This document shows, piece by piece, positions 18,502 to 27,208 of a stretch of 64,000 bases of DNA. Source of the DNA: Curtobacterium sp. 458 (lineage in GTDB: Bacteria; Actinomycetota; Actinomycetes; Actinomycetales; Microbacteriaceae); assembly GCF_030406605.1 (NCBI RefSeq), contig NZ_CP129104.1:1128072-1192071 (forward strand), read 5' to 3'. Every line of letters begins with the position of its first letter. Position 1 is the stretch's first letter. Below the pieces are notes generated by a model. That model ran no database searches and had not been told where the DNA came from. It saw only the letters and a list, made by a program, of their open reading frames with translations. The translations under genes and the position numbers were made by a program.

Positions 18502-18765
18502 TCACGTCCACGTCCGGGCCACACCCCAGCCGCCGCCCTCGGGCACGATGTCGACGACGAGGGTCTCGCCGTCCTCCGCGGTCGCCTGGAAGCGCCACCC
18601 GACGGTCCGCTCGGGAGCGTGCGTGATCGCCGTCGGAAGCTCCGCCCGCGTGACGGTGAGCCGTGTCGGTGTGTCCGTGACCCGCCAGCGACGGCCCGAC
18701 CACACCAGCCGATCGGGCACGCCGGCGGTCCACCAGACCGTCGCTGCCGTGTCGATGATCACCAC
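18502..18765 (-). CDS. SOS-regulated small protein, DUF6504-like
   Basis: 87 aa, rich in Trp, beta-strand-like (VWWTAGVPDRLVWSGRRWR ... GWRFQATAEDGETLVVDIV). It resembles the small actinobacterial proteins found next to the ImuA-ImuB-DnaE2 translesion cassette (DUF6504), but I cannot confirm that by search. Start GTG 18765, 5 nt after AGGAGG (18771-18776). A LexA box and a good sigma-70 promoter stand right in front. No translesion polymerase gene is nearby, so this would be a stand-alone SOS gene. Confidence 0.65.
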   Translation of the reverse strand: MVIIDTAATVWWTAGVPDRLVWSGRRWRVTDTPTRLTVTRAELPTAITHAPERTVGWRFQATAEDGETLVVDIVPEGGGWGVARTWT

Positions 18766-18780
18766 GATGACCTCCTGATG

Positions 18781-18826
18781 TTCGAACGTGTGTTCGAATG
18801 GTAGGCCACGACCGGCCGCTCGGCAA
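18781..18826 (-). promoter_or_regulatory. LexA (SOS) box and sigma-70 promoter
   Basis: TTCGAACGTGTGTTCGAA (18781-18798) is an 18-bp near-perfect dyad matching the actinobacterial LexA consensus TCGAAC-N4-GTTCGA. On the minus strand TTGCCG (18821-18826) and TACCAT (18798-18803) are separated by exactly 17 bp, and the box begins at the end of the -10. Bound LexA would block the start of transcription of the 87-aa protein gene. Confidence 0.88.
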
Positions 18827-18915
18827 CGGCCCGGTGCGGCGTGCGGACGGACGGCTCCGGGCCGGGGGACGCCGACCTCGGAGCAGCCGCAGCGGCGCTC
18901 CGGTAGACGAGACGC

Positions 18916-19392
18916 ATGACGGACGAGCGACACGACGACCACGGATCCGACGACCAGGGACCGGACACAGCGCACCAGGTCCCGGAGGGGGTGTCCGAGG
19001 CGACCGTCGAGGCGCTCGGCACGCTGTCCGCGGCGCTCGAGGTCATCGAGCACGCGCGGGGTCTGCTGTACGGCTTCCACCGCCTCACGGGCAAGGCCGA
19101 CCTCGACCTCGGCGACGCCGTCGAGCAGCTCCGGAAGGCCGGGCACACCGACCTCGCCGACCGCATCGACACCGAGCTCCTCGGACGCAACGTCATCGCG
19201 GGCCGGTGGACCTTCCAGATCATGGAGGACTACGACGACGGCTACTACGCACTCGCCAAGGAACTCGAGAAGGCTGCTCGCGACGAGCTGGTCGACGGGA
19301 AGCGCCACCTCTTCGAGGCGGGCATGAAGGAGGACCGGCGCACGCAAGGTCGACGCCACCACGAGGCCCAGCCGTCCGACCTGCCGGACTGA
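18916..19392 (+). CDS. Conserved hypothetical helical protein
   Basis: 158 aa, acidic and His-rich N-terminal 20 residues, then a helical core (SEATVEALGTLSAALEVIEHARGLL ... broken here) and a basic C-terminus. No catalytic motif recognised. TAGACG lies just before the ATG, the leaderless pattern. Stands alone between the SOS gene (divergent) and the purine permease (convergent). Function unknown; the codon usage is that of a genuine gene. Confidence 0.7.
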   Translation: MTDERHDDHGSDDQGPDTAHQVPEGVSEATVEALGTLSAALEVIEHARGLLYGFHRLTGKADLDLGDAVEQLRKAGHTDLADRIDTELLGRNVIAGRWTFQIMEDYDDGYYALAKELEKAARDELVDGKRHLFEAGMKEDRRTQGRRHHEAQPSDLPD

Positions 19393-19394
19393 CA

Positions 19395-19409
19395 CCGCGC
19401 CTCCAGGCC
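19395..19409 (-). repeat. Dispersed 15-bp motif GGCCTGGAGGCGCGG
   Basis: Exact copy on the minus strand, a few bases after the stop of the preceding gene. The same 15-mer is present at 45465-45479 and 50213-50227. Confidence 0.7.
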
Positions 19410-19468
19410 GGAGCGCCCGACCGCCCGACCGCCGACCGCCGAGCGGCGCCCGCCGAGCGACCAGCGCT

Positions 19469-19528
19469 GCACAACCGAAATCACCCCGAACCACGGCGAT
19501 CCGTGGTTCGGGGTGACTTCGGTTGTGC
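19469..19528. repeat. 60-nt palindromic repeat, copy B
   Basis: 28-bp arms with one mismatch and a 4-nt loop (CGAT). Arms begin GCACAACCG and meet at CCACGG-CGAT-CCGTGG. It lies between two convergent genes, the helical protein and the purine permease, where it could also end transcription from both sides, although no T-run follows. Best-preserved copy in the window. Confidence 0.85.
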
Positions 19529-19584
19529 GGGAGCCAGACGCACCGCGCAGTGGACGCGAACGCGCCCGCGGACGCGGACGCGCG

Positions 19585-21054
19585 TCAGCCGACGCCGAGC
19601 AGCGCCTCCAGCGGCCCGCGCGCGAAGTACAGCAGGAAGCCGAACGCGACGACGTACAGGAGCCACGAGACCTCGCGGCCCCGGCCGGACAGCAGCTTGA
19701 TGAGCACCCAGCTGATGAAGCCTGCGCCGATGCCGTTCGCGATCGAGTAGGTCAGCGGCATGACGACGATCGTGAGGAACGCCGGCAGCGCCGACCCGAA
19801 GTCCGTCCACGAGATGTCCGCCACCTGCGCGACCATGAGCGCGCCGACGACGACGAGCCCGGCGGCGGCGACCTCGAGCGGGACGACCTGCGTCAGCGGC
19901 GTGAGGAACATCGACGCCAGGAACAGCACGCCGGTCACGACCGAGGCCATGCCCGTGCGGGCGCCCTCGCCGATGCCGGCCGCCGAGTCGATGAACACCG
20001 TGTTCGACGACACCGAGGCGCCACCACCGGCGATCGCACCGACGCCCTCGACGACGAGCGCCGACTTGAGCCGCGGGAACGTGCCGTCGGGGTGTGCGAC
20101 CCCGGCGGCCTTCGCGAGACCGGTCATCGTGCCCATCGCGTCGAAGAAGTTCGTGAAGACGAGGGTGAAGACGAGCATCGACGCGGCGAGCGGGCCGATG
20201 CGGCTGAAGGCACCGAAGTCGAAGTGCCCGACGAGCGACAGGTCCGGCACGGCGAACAGCGCCGAGGGCAGGCCTGGGGCGTTGAGGTTCCAGCCGGTCT
20301 TCGACTCGACCGAGGTCGGCACCTGGAAGATCGCCTGCAGGATGATCGCGATGATCGTGGTCGCCACGATGCCGATGAGCAGGGCGCCCTTCACGCGGCG
20401 GGCCATGAGCGTGCCGATGATGACGAGGCCGATGAGGAACACGATCGTCGGGAGCGCCCCGACCGAGCCGTCCTCGCCGAGCTGCAGCGGGGGCGAGGCC
20501 AGTCCGGACGACCGCACGAAGCCGGAGTCGACGAGGCCGATGAAGGCGATGAACAGGCCGATCCCGACCGTGATCGCGGCCTTGAGCTGGGCGGGCACCG
20601 CCGTGAAGATCATCGTCCGGATGCCCGTCAACGCGAGGATCACGATGATGACGCCGTTGATGACGACGAGTCCCATCGCCTCGGCCCACGTGACCTGCTT
20701 GACGACGCTCACGGCGAGGAACGAGTTGATGCCGAGGCCCGCCGCGATGCCGAACGGGAGGTTCGCGACGACGCCCATCGCGATGGTCATGAGGCCGGCG
20801 ACGAGACCGGTGGCCGCGGCGACCTGGGCGTTCTCGAGCCAGCCGCCGGTGACGTCCTTCGCGGCCTGGTCGGCGCTGAACCCACCGAGGATCAGCGGGT
20901 TGAGGATGACGATGTAGGCCATCGTCACGAAGGAGACGAGACCACCACGGATCTCTCGGGGGATCGTCGACCCGCGGCTCGTGATCGAGAAGTAGCGGTC
21001 GAGGCCGGACGCGAAGCGGTTCCGGGGCGGCGTGTCGGTCTGCTGGGCGCTCAC
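19585..21054 (-). CDS. NCS2-family purine permease (AzgA-like)
   Basis: 489 aa, about 12-14 membrane spans. The stretches RGGLVSFVTMAYIVILNP, GLGINSFLA and the later TNFFDAMGTMTGLAKAAG are those of the guanine/hypoxanthine/adenine branch of NCS2 transporters. Takes up purine bases with protons. GTG start at 21054; TAAACT sits 7 nt before it, so probably leaderless. No purine riboswitch seen upstream. Divergent from the folE operon. Confidence 0.9.
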   Translation of the reverse strand: MSAQQTDTPPRNRFASGLDRYFSITSRGSTIPREIRGGLVSFVTMAYIVILNPLILGGFSADQAAKDVTGGWLENAQVAAATGLVAGLMTIAMGVVANLPFGIAAGLGINSFLAVSVVKQVTWAEAMGLVVINGVIIVILALTGIRTMIFTAVPAQLKAAITVGIGLFIAFIGLVDSGFVRSSGLASPPLQLGEDGSVGALPTIVFLIGLVIIGTLMARRVKGALLIGIVATTIIAIILQAIFQVPTSVESKTGWNLNAPGLPSALFAVPDLSLVGHFDFGAFSRIGPLAASMLVFTLVFTNFFDAMGTMTGLAKAAGVAHPDGTFPRLKSALVVEGVGAIAGGGASVSSNTVFIDSAAGIGEGARTGMASVVTGVLFLASMFLTPLTQVVPLEVAAAGLVVVGALMVAQVADISWTDFGSALPAFLTIVVMPLTYSIANGIGAGFISWVLIKLLSGRGREVSWLLYVVAFGFLLYFARGPLEALLGVG

Positions 21055-21105
21055 CGGACGAGTTTACAGAACGCTGGGAGCGCGGCGCGTCGCGCCGGGA
21101 GCGTC

Positions 21106-21120
21106 GGCCGGGAGGCACGG
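21106..21120 (+). repeat. Dispersed 15-bp motif GGCCGGGAGGCACGG
   Basis: Exact copy in the divergent gap between the purine permease and folE, about 50 bp upstream of the permease start. Confidence 0.7.
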
Positions 21121-21193
21121 CTCGCCTCCGCGGGGTACGTCACCTCGGGTGCCCGCTCGCGTTCTGCGGCCAGCGACGGTGTTGGATGAGGAC

Positions 21194-21823
21194 GTGAACG
21201 AACGACTGGACCGCGCGCGGATCGAAGCCGCCGTGCGCGAGCTCCTCCTCGCCGTCGGCGACGACCCCGACCGCCCCGAACTCGCCCGCACCCCGGGGCG
21301 CGTCGCGGACTCCTACGCGGAGTTCTTCTCCGGCATCGGGACCGACGCCGTCGCGATCGCCCGGGACGGCGTCGTGCACGCCGAGGACGGCGATCGCGGG
21401 CAGCTCGTGATCGTCCGCGACGTGAAGTTCCGGTCGATGTGCGAACACCACCTGCTGCCCTTCATCGGAGTCGCGCACCTCGCCTACGCACCCGGCGACC
21501 AGCTCATCGGCCTCGGGACGCTCTCGCGCGTGCTCGACGCCGTGGCCTCGCGCCCGCAGCTCCAGGAGCGGCTCGGTGAGCAGGTCGCGGCCACCATCGC
21601 CGAGGGCCTCGACGCGACCGGCGTGCTCGTCGTCCTCGACGCCCAGCACCAGTGCGTGACGACGCGCGGTGAACGCCAGACCGGCTCGACCACGGTGACG
21701 GTCGCCGCCACCGGGACCCTCGCCACGTCGGCCGGCCGCGCCGAGGCGATCGCCCTCATCGGCGCGGGCGTCGGCGCCGCCGGCGGACCCGCAGCCGGAG
21801 CAGACCACGGGACCGACGCATGA
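21194..21823 (+). CDS. folE: GTP cyclohydrolase I
   Basis: 209 aa. Carries the FolE signature SMCEHHLLPFIGVAHLAY with the zinc-binding Cys/His residues and the later QHQCVTTRG. Converts GTP to 7,8-dihydroneopterin triphosphate, first step of folate and other pterins. Start taken as GTG 21194, shortly after an ATGAGG stretch. The stop overlaps the next start (ATGA), opening a three-gene operon of pterin genes. Confidence 0.93.
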   Translation: MNERLDRARIEAAVRELLLAVGDDPDRPELARTPGRVADSYAEFFSGIGTDAVAIARDGVVHAEDGDRGQLVIVRDVKFRSMCEHHLLPFIGVAHLAYAPGDQLIGLGTLSRVLDAVASRPQLQERLGEQVAATIAEGLDATGVLVVLDAQHQCVTTRGERQTGSTTVTVAATGTLATSAGRAEAIALIGAGVGAAGGPAAGADHGTDA

Positions 21824-22758
21824 CGACCGAGCAGCGCGATCCGAGCCTCCGAGCCGTCACGACCGGACCCGGTTGGGTGGTTCCCGACCTGCGCGACCCG
21901 GTCCGCACGATCGGCCGCCGCACGTTCGACTTCGACCACCGCGTCGCCGTCATGGCGATCGTGAACCGCACGCCCGACTCCTTCCACGACCAGGGAGCGA
22001 CGTTCGCGCTCGACCAGGCCGTGGCCGCCGCGGTCCGTGCCGCCGAGCAGGGCGCCGACTGGGTCGACATCGGCGGCGTGAAGTTCGCGCCGGGGCCGGA
22101 GCTCTCCGCCGCCGACGAGCTCGACCGGGTCCTGCCGGTGGTGGCCCAGCTCGCGCAGGAGTCCGACGTCGTGATCTCGGTCGACACCTTCCGCCCCGAG
22201 GTCGCCGAGGCCACGATCGCTGCCGGTGCCAGCGTCGTCAACGACACGACCGGGTTGTCGGACCCGCGGATGGCCGCCGTCGTCGCCGACTCCGACGCGA
22301 CGATCGTCATCACGCACTCGACCGCCCCGCCCCGACAGGAGCTGCCCGAGCCGCCGCACTACGACGACATCGGCCGCGAGGTCGTCGACTTCCTCCGGGA
22401 GCGCGTGGACCGGGCGCTCGCGGCGGGCATCCCGGAGTCGCGGATCATCGTCGACCCCGGACACGACCTGAACAAGAACACCGTGCACACGCTCGAGCTG
22501 ACGCGCCGGCTGCCCGAGGTCGTCGCACTCGGCTACCCGGTGCTCGCCGCGGTGTCGAACAAGGACTTCGTGGGGGAGTCCCTCGGGCGTCCCCGTGGAG
22601 AACGGCTGTCCGGCTCGCTGGCCGCCGCCACCGTCAGTGCGATGCTCGGCGCGCGGATCGTCCGGATGCACGACGTCGTCGAGAGCGTCGACGCGATGCG
22701 CATGGTCGAGGCGGTCCTCGGCTGGCGCGAACCCGTGGAAGCGAGGCACAACACGTGA
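21820..22758 (+). CDS. folP: Dihydropteroate synthase, FolP2-like
   Basis: 312 aa TIM barrel with the DHPS signature, but in the variant form of actinobacterial FolP2: NRTPDSFHDQGATF in place of the usual NVTPDSFSDGG, and DIGGVKFAPGPE where functional enzymes have DIGGESTRPG. The C-terminal part has VSNKDFVGE. FolP2 of mycobacteria is reported to lack DHPS activity, so activity here is uncertain. Overlaps folE by 4 bp and the RibD-like gene by 4 bp. folB and folK are not beside it. Confidence 0.85.
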   Translation: MTTEQRDPSLRAVTTGPGWVVPDLRDPVRTIGRRTFDFDHRVAVMAIVNRTPDSFHDQGATFALDQAVAAAVRAAEQGADWVDIGGVKFAPGPELSAADELDRVLPVVAQLAQESDVVISVDTFRPEVAEATIAAGASVVNDTTGLSDPRMAAVVADSDATIVITHSTAPPRQELPEPPHYDDIGREVVDFLRERVDRALAAGIPESRIIVDPGHDLNKNTVHTLELTRRLPEVVALGYPVLAAVSNKDFVGESLGRPRGERLSGSLAAATVSAMLGARIVRMHDVVESVDAMRMVEAVLGWREPVEARHNT

Positions 22759-23507
22759 ACGCACTGCCCGCCTCGATCGCCGACCTGGCCGACGACGACC
22801 TCCTCGAGCTGTACCGGGCCGGCGTGCCGGACGGACCCTGGCTCCGGGTGAACTTCGTGACGACGCTCGACGGGTCCGCCTCGGCGTCCGGTCGCACGGC
22901 CGACCTCGGCGGCGACGACGACCTGCGCGTGTTCGACCTGCTCCGCCGCACGGCCGACGTGGTCCTCGTCGCCGCCGGCACCGTCCGCGACGAGGAGTAC
23001 GGCCCGATGGTCCTGCACGACGCCGACGTCGACTGGCGTCGTGCGCACGGGATGCCGGACCACCCGGTGTTCGCGATCGTCACGGGCTCGGCGGGCCTCG
23101 ACCCGTCGTCGCGGGTGTTCACCGAGGCGCCGGTGCGCCCGATCGTGCTGACCTCGGCGTCCGGCGCGGCGTCGGAGCGGGGTCGGGCACTCGCGGAGGT
23201 CGCGGACGTCGTGGCATGCGGGGACGACTCCGTGGACGTCACCGCCGTCGTGCGGGCGCTGGGCGACCGTGGACTCGAACGCATCCACTGCGAGGGCGGG
23301 CCGTCGTTCTTCGGGGCGCTCATCGCGGCGGACCTCGTGGACGAGCTGACCCTGACGGTGGACCCCACGCTCGAGGGCGGGGAGGGGCCGCGGATCGCCA
23401 CGGCGCCGTCCGGGTCGTCGGCCGCGGCAGGGCTGCGACGCATGCGTCCCGCGCACGTCCTCCTCGGCGCCGACGGGGTGCTCCTGACGCGGTACGTGCG
23501 CGCCTGA
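22755..23507 (+). CDS. RibD C-terminal/pyrimidine-reductase-like protein
   Basis: 250 aa, dihydrofolate-reductase fold as in the RibD C-terminal domain: LRVNFVTTLDGSASASGR near the start, VLVAAGTVRDEEYGP for the nucleotide site, and RIHCEGGPSFFGALIAADLVDELTLT. Such proteins use NADPH to reduce pterin- or pyrimidine-like substrates. Coupled to folP by GTGA overlap, which suggests it acts on a pterin. It has no deaminase domain, so it is not a full RibD. Confidence 0.85.
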   Translation: MNALPASIADLADDDLLELYRAGVPDGPWLRVNFVTTLDGSASASGRTADLGGDDDLRVFDLLRRTADVVLVAAGTVRDEEYGPMVLHDADVDWRRAHGMPDHPVFAIVTGSAGLDPSSRVFTEAPVRPIVLTSASGAASERGRALAEVADVVACGDDSVDVTAVVRALGDRGLERIHCEGGPSFFGALIAADLVDELTLTVDPTLEGGEGPRIATAPSGSSAAAGLRRMRPAHVLLGADGVLLTRYVRA

Positions 23508-23536
23508 CGCCGCGCCGCGTGTGGCCGAGTCCCGTG

Positions 23537-23582
23537 GTGGGCGACGCCGCTTGCGCTCTGGAGCGCGGGAAACGTCGCCCAC
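23537..23582. repeat. Intergenic inverted repeat
   Basis: GTGGGCGAC (23537-23545) pairs with GTCGCCCAC (23574-23582), with a smaller GCGCTC/GAGCGC pairing inside. The word GCCGAGTC(C/T)CG occurs three times around it. It follows the pterin operon and may end its message; no T-run. Confidence 0.5.
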
Positions 23583-23658
23583 GCCGAGTCTCGGGGCGCG
23601 GCTGCCGAGTCTCGTGCGGCCTGCCGCGTCCCGGTGCTGCGCCGGTAGGGTCGGAGGT

Positions 23659-24312
23659 GTGATCGACGTCGTGGTGTCCGGGGTCCTGTTCGACATGGAC
23701 GGGACGCTCGTCGACTCGACCGCGGTCGTCGAGGCAGCGTGGACCCGGTTCGGTGAGGAGCACGGGCTCGACCCGGTCGAGATCCTCGGCTTCTCGCACG
23801 GTCGCCAGACGATCGACACGATCCAGCGCTACCTGCCCGACCTGCCCCGGGACGAGCAGCAGGTGATCGTCGACACGATGATCGCCGCGGAGATCGACTA
23901 CGTCCACGGGATCATCGAGGTCCCCGGCGCCGGCGCGTTCGTCCGGCGCCTCCAGGACCTCGGCGTGCCGGTCGCCCTCGTGACGAGCGCCCCGCGCGAG
24001 CTCGCGGTCAAGCGCATGATCGCAGCCGACGTCCCCGTCCCCGACGCCCTCGTGCCGTCGGAGGACGCCGAGCGCAGCAAGCCGCACCCTGAGGGCTACC
24101 TCCGCGGCGCCGAGCTGCTGGGGGTGCCGGCCGAGGAGTGCCTCGCGTTCGAGGACGCCCCCGCCGGGGTCGAGGCCGCGCTCGCCTCCGGGGCGACGAC
24201 GGTCGTCGTGGGCACCCTCGAGGCCGACGTCACCGCCGGCCTGCCGCGCATCGCGGGGTACGACGGACTGACCGTCGAGCCCGAGGGATCCGGTTTCCGC
24301 ATCCGCGGCTGA
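23659..24312 (+). CDS. HAD-IA sugar-phosphate phosphatase-like protein
   Basis: 217 aa. Motif I LFDMDGTLVDS, motif II VTSAPREL, lysine in SKPHPEGYL, motif IV AFEDAPAGVEAALASG, all intact, with a helical cap. Resembles 2-deoxyglucose-6-phosphate/sugar phosphatases; substrate not assignable. GTG 23659 follows TAGGGT by 7 nt, a leaderless start. Single gene. Confidence 0.85.
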   Translation: MIDVVVSGVLFDMDGTLVDSTAVVEAAWTRFGEEHGLDPVEILGFSHGRQTIDTIQRYLPDLPRDEQQVIVDTMIAAEIDYVHGIIEVPGAGAFVRRLQDLGVPVALVTSAPRELAVKRMIAADVPVPDALVPSEDAERSKPHPEGYLRGAELLGVPAEECLAFEDAPAGVEAALASGATTVVVGTLEADVTAGLPRIAGYDGLTVEPEGSGFRIRG

Positions 24313-24412
24313 GCGGAGCTGGGCGGGACCTGCCGACTGCGAGCACGCCCAGCGCCGCCCGACGACCGTGGAGCCCGGCGGCCGGAACCACCGGGCCGCG
24401 GAAGGAGTGACC

Positions 24413-24958
24413 ATGGCAGCCCTCGACGGCAAGAAGATCCTCGTCATCGCGACGAACTACGGCGTGGAGCAGGACGAGATCGTCGTCCCCACCGAGCAGC
24501 TCCGGGAACGCGGCGCGGACGTGACCGTGGCGGCGCAGGAGTCCGGCTCGATCGAGACCCTCGTCGGCGACAAGGACCCGGGGAAGTCGGTGTCCTCCGA
24601 CACCTCCATCGGCAGTGTCAGCGGAGCCGACGACTACGACGCACTGGTCGTCCCGGGTGGCACGATCAACGCGGACACCATCCGCCAGGACGCCGACGCG
24701 GTCGCGCTGGTGCAGGCGTTCGCCCAAGCCGGCAAGCCCGTCGCGGCGATCTGCCACGGCCCGTGGACCCTCATCGAAGCCGGCGTCGTCTCGGGGAAGA
24801 CGATCACGTCGTTCCCGTCGCTGCAGACCGACGTCCGGAACGCCGGCGGCGAGTGGGTCGACCAGGAGGTCCAGGTCGACGGTGGCCTCATCACGTCCCG
24901 CAACCCGGACGACCTGCCGGCGTTCGTCGACGCCATCGAGCACGCCCTCACGGCGTAG
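24413..24958 (+). CDS. DJ-1/PfpI-family protein
   Basis: 181 aa, with the nucleophile C114 in AAICHGPW and the conserved acidic residue near E22, as in the YhbO/PfpI group of glyoxalase/deglycase or stress proteins. Start ATG 24413 with GAAGGAG 5 nt upstream, one of the few clear Shine-Dalgarno starts here. Single gene; role in protecting against reactive carbonyls is inferred from the family. Confidence 0.88.
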   Translation: MAALDGKKILVIATNYGVEQDEIVVPTEQLRERGADVTVAAQESGSIETLVGDKDPGKSVSSDTSIGSVSGADDYDALVVPGGTINADTIRQDADAVALVQAFAQAGKPVAAICHGPWTLIEAGVVSGKTITSFPSLQTDVRNAGGEWVDQEVQVDGGLITSRNPDDLPAFVDAIEHALTA

Positions 24959-24984
24959 GCCGGCTGGGGTCCGCCCCCGTCGCC

Positions 24985-25566
24985 TCACGGCAGGGGCGCG
25001 ACCCCCAGCGGGACGGGCGCGGCGGTCCACAGCGTCGCGGGTCCGACGGAGAGCACCCCGTCGGACTCCGGGTCGCACCGGACCCCCGCCCGTCCCCGCA
25101 TCGCCCGGAACGCCCCCGGCGCCACCTCGTGGTCCATCCACGCGCACGGGTTCGCCGCCCGGTACCCCCGGAACCGTACGACCCCCTGGCCGGAGTCGAG
25201 CGCGAACGGCTGCCCGCGGAGCGCCTCGACGTCGGCACCGCGGAGGAACACGTTCCGCCGGGTCGCCACCGGGTCGACGACGGCGCCGAGGGAACGCGCC
25301 ACGTCCTCCAGGCCCTCGAGCCCCACCACCGTGACGCTCGCGTGCACGTGGGCCCGCGCGGCGAAGTAGCGGTCGCCGACGATGCCGAGCCCCGTCCGCA
25401 GCTCGACGCGGTCCCGCAGCTCGGGCGTCGACGGATCGGCCGGCAGCGCGCCGTCGGCCGGACGCCCCTCGTACCGGTGCCGGGGTGACGCGAGCAGGAG
25501 CGCGACCACGACGTCGGTCCGGCAGGGCAGCCCGTCGGGCGCGACCAGGTCGTCGGCGGATGTCAT
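24985..25566 (-). CDS. MOSC-domain protein
   Basis: 193 aa. RRNVFLRGADVEALRGQPF and the later NPCAWMDHEVAPGAFRAMRG with an invariant Cys match the MOSC fold (molybdenum cofactor sulfurase C-terminal type), which handles sulfur or nitro/hydroxylamine substrates with Moco. No Moco genes lie near. A 22-bp stretch covering the ATG and the -10 (TAGCGT) is identical to that of the esterase gene starting at 41503. Confidence 0.82.
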   Translation of the reverse strand: MTSADDLVAPDGLPCRTDVVVALLLASPRHRYEGRPADGALPADPSTPELRDRVELRTGLGIVGDRYFAARAHVHASVTVVGLEGLEDVARSLGAVVDPVATRRNVFLRGADVEALRGQPFALDSGQGVVRFRGYRAANPCAWMDHEVAPGAFRAMRGRAGVRCDPESDGVLSVGPATLWTAAPVPLGVAPLP

Positions 25567-25580
25567 GCGGCCAACGCTAG

Positions 25581-25595
25581 CCGTGCCTCCCGGCC
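25581..25595 (-). repeat. Dispersed 15-bp motif GGCCGGGAGGCACGG
   Basis: Exact copy on the minus strand in the gap between the MOSC gene and alkA, directly adjoining the MOSC -10 element. Confidence 0.7.
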
Positions 25596-25654
25596 GTCAC
25601 TGTCGTGTCCGATTCCCGCCAGTCGATGTCGGTGAGCCGTGCGACGCTGGACCC

Positions 25655-27208
25655 ATGTCCACCACCGCAGCCGACACGCTGCACGCCGAGCGGTACCGCG
25701 CCGTCGCCTCGCGCGACGCGCGGTTCGACGGCCAGTTCGTCACCGCCGTGCACTCCACCGGCATCTACTGCCGCCCGTCGTGCCCCGCGCGCACCCCGCG
25801 CGAGACCGGCGTCACGTTCTTCCGGACCAGCGCCGCCGCACACCTCGCGGGCTTCCGCGCCTGCAAGCGCTGCCTGCCCGAGGCGACCCCCGGCAGCCCC
25901 GAGTGGGACCTCCGCGAGGACGTCGCCGGCCGAGCCATGCGCCTCGTCCTCGACGGCGTCGTCGAGCGCGAGGGCGTGCCCGGCCTCGCGGCCCGCGTCG
26001 GCTACTCCGAGCGGCAGCTCGGCCGCATCATGACCGCCGAGCTCGGCGCCGGGCCGAAGGCGCTCAGCCGCGCGCACCGGGCGCAGACCGCCCGGACGCT
26101 CCTCACCTCGTCGGACCTCCCGATCGCCGACGTCGCGTTCGCAGCAGGCTTCGCGAGCGTCCGCCAGTTCAACGACACCGTGCGCGAGGTCTTCGCCGTC
26201 ACACCGTCCGAACTCCGCGCCCGGCGCACCCTCCGACCGGTCGCCGACGGCACGCTGCACGTCCACCTGCCGGCCCGCGCGCCGTTCGACGTGCAGGGAC
26301 TCCTCGAGTGGCACGCGCTGCACGCGCTGCCCGGCGCCGAGCAGGTGGACGTGGACCCCGACGGTCGGGTCACCGCGTACGGGCGGCTGGTCACACTGCC
26401 GGGAGGCACGGGCTGGTTCCGCGCGACGGCCGCCGCCGGGCGGGCGGTCGGCATCGACCTGCAGGTGCGGGTCGAGGACCTGTCGGACCTCCCCACGCTG
26501 GTCGCGCGCGTGCGCGCGCTGTTCGACCTCGACGCCGACCCCACCGCGGTCGACTCGGTCCTCGCCACCCTCCCCGAGCTCGCGCCGGCGGTGGAACGGG
26601 TACCCGGCATCCGGCTCCCCGGCACCGTGGACGCGCACGAGGTCCTGATCCGCACGCTCATCGGGCAGCAGGTCTCGGTCGCGGCGGCGCGCACGGCGCA
26701 GACCCGGCTCGTCGCTGCCCTCGGAGAACCGGCGCCGGAGTCGGTGCTCCCCGGCGGGCGGCTCTTCCCCACGGCGGACGTGGTCGCCGAGCGCGGCGGG
26801 ACGGTGCTCCGCGGCCCCGGTGCCCGGGTGCAGACGATCCTCCGCGTCGCCGCCGCGCTCGCCGACGGGTCGCTCGTGGTCGACGCCGGGCAGTCGGTGC
26901 ACGAGCTGCGCGCCGGACTCCTCGCCGTGAAGGGCATCGGGCCGTGGACGGCGGACTACGTGGCACTCCGCGTACGCCACCACCCCGACGTGTTCCTGCA
27001 CAGCGACCTCGCGGTGCGGAACGGTGCACAGGAACTCGGGTTGCCCGGTGCCGTGCGCGAGCTCTCCCTACGGTCGGAGCAGGTAGCGCCGTGGCGGAGC
27101 TACCTGACGATGCACTGCTGGCGACCGATCGTCGATCGCGCGATGGCGACGGCCGGCGTCAGCCACATGACGACCGCGGCTGCTGCCGCCCGGAAGGACG
27201 AACGATGA
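25655..27208 (+). CDS. alkA: Ada-type regulator fused to AlkA-type DNA glycosylase
   Basis: 517 aa in three parts: an Ada zinc domain (ligands C39, C43, C70, C73), an AraC-type HTH (about residues 85-190) and an AlkA N-terminal plus HhH-GPD glycosylase (about 200-500) with VKGIGPWTADYVALR and likely catalytic D451. The zinc site accepts methyl groups from methylphosphotriesters and turns the protein into an activator, while the glycosylase removes alkylated bases. It overlaps the methyltransferase gene behind it (ATGA), forming an adaptive-response operon. The distribution of Ada functions over two proteins differs from E. coli. Confidence 0.92.
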   Translation: MSTTAADTLHAERYRAVASRDARFDGQFVTAVHSTGIYCRPSCPARTPRETGVTFFRTSAAAHLAGFRACKRCLPEATPGSPEWDLREDVAGRAMRLVLDGVVEREGVPGLAARVGYSERQLGRIMTAELGAGPKALSRAHRAQTARTLLTSSDLPIADVAFAAGFASVRQFNDTVREVFAVTPSELRARRTLRPVADGTLHVHLPARAPFDVQGLLEWHALHALPGAEQVDVDPDGRVTAYGRLVTLPGGTGWFRATAAAGRAVGIDLQVRVEDLSDLPTLVARVRALFDLDADPTAVDSVLATLPELAPAVERVPGIRLPGTVDAHEVLIRTLIGQQVSVAAARTAQTRLVAALGEPAPESVLPGGRLFPTADVVAERGGTVLRGPGARVQTILRVAAALADGSLVVDAGQSVHELRAGLLAVKGIGPWTADYVALRVRHHPDVFLHSDLAVRNGAQELGLPGAVRELSLRSEQVAPWRSYLTMHCWRPIVDRAMATAGVSHMTTAAAAARKDER

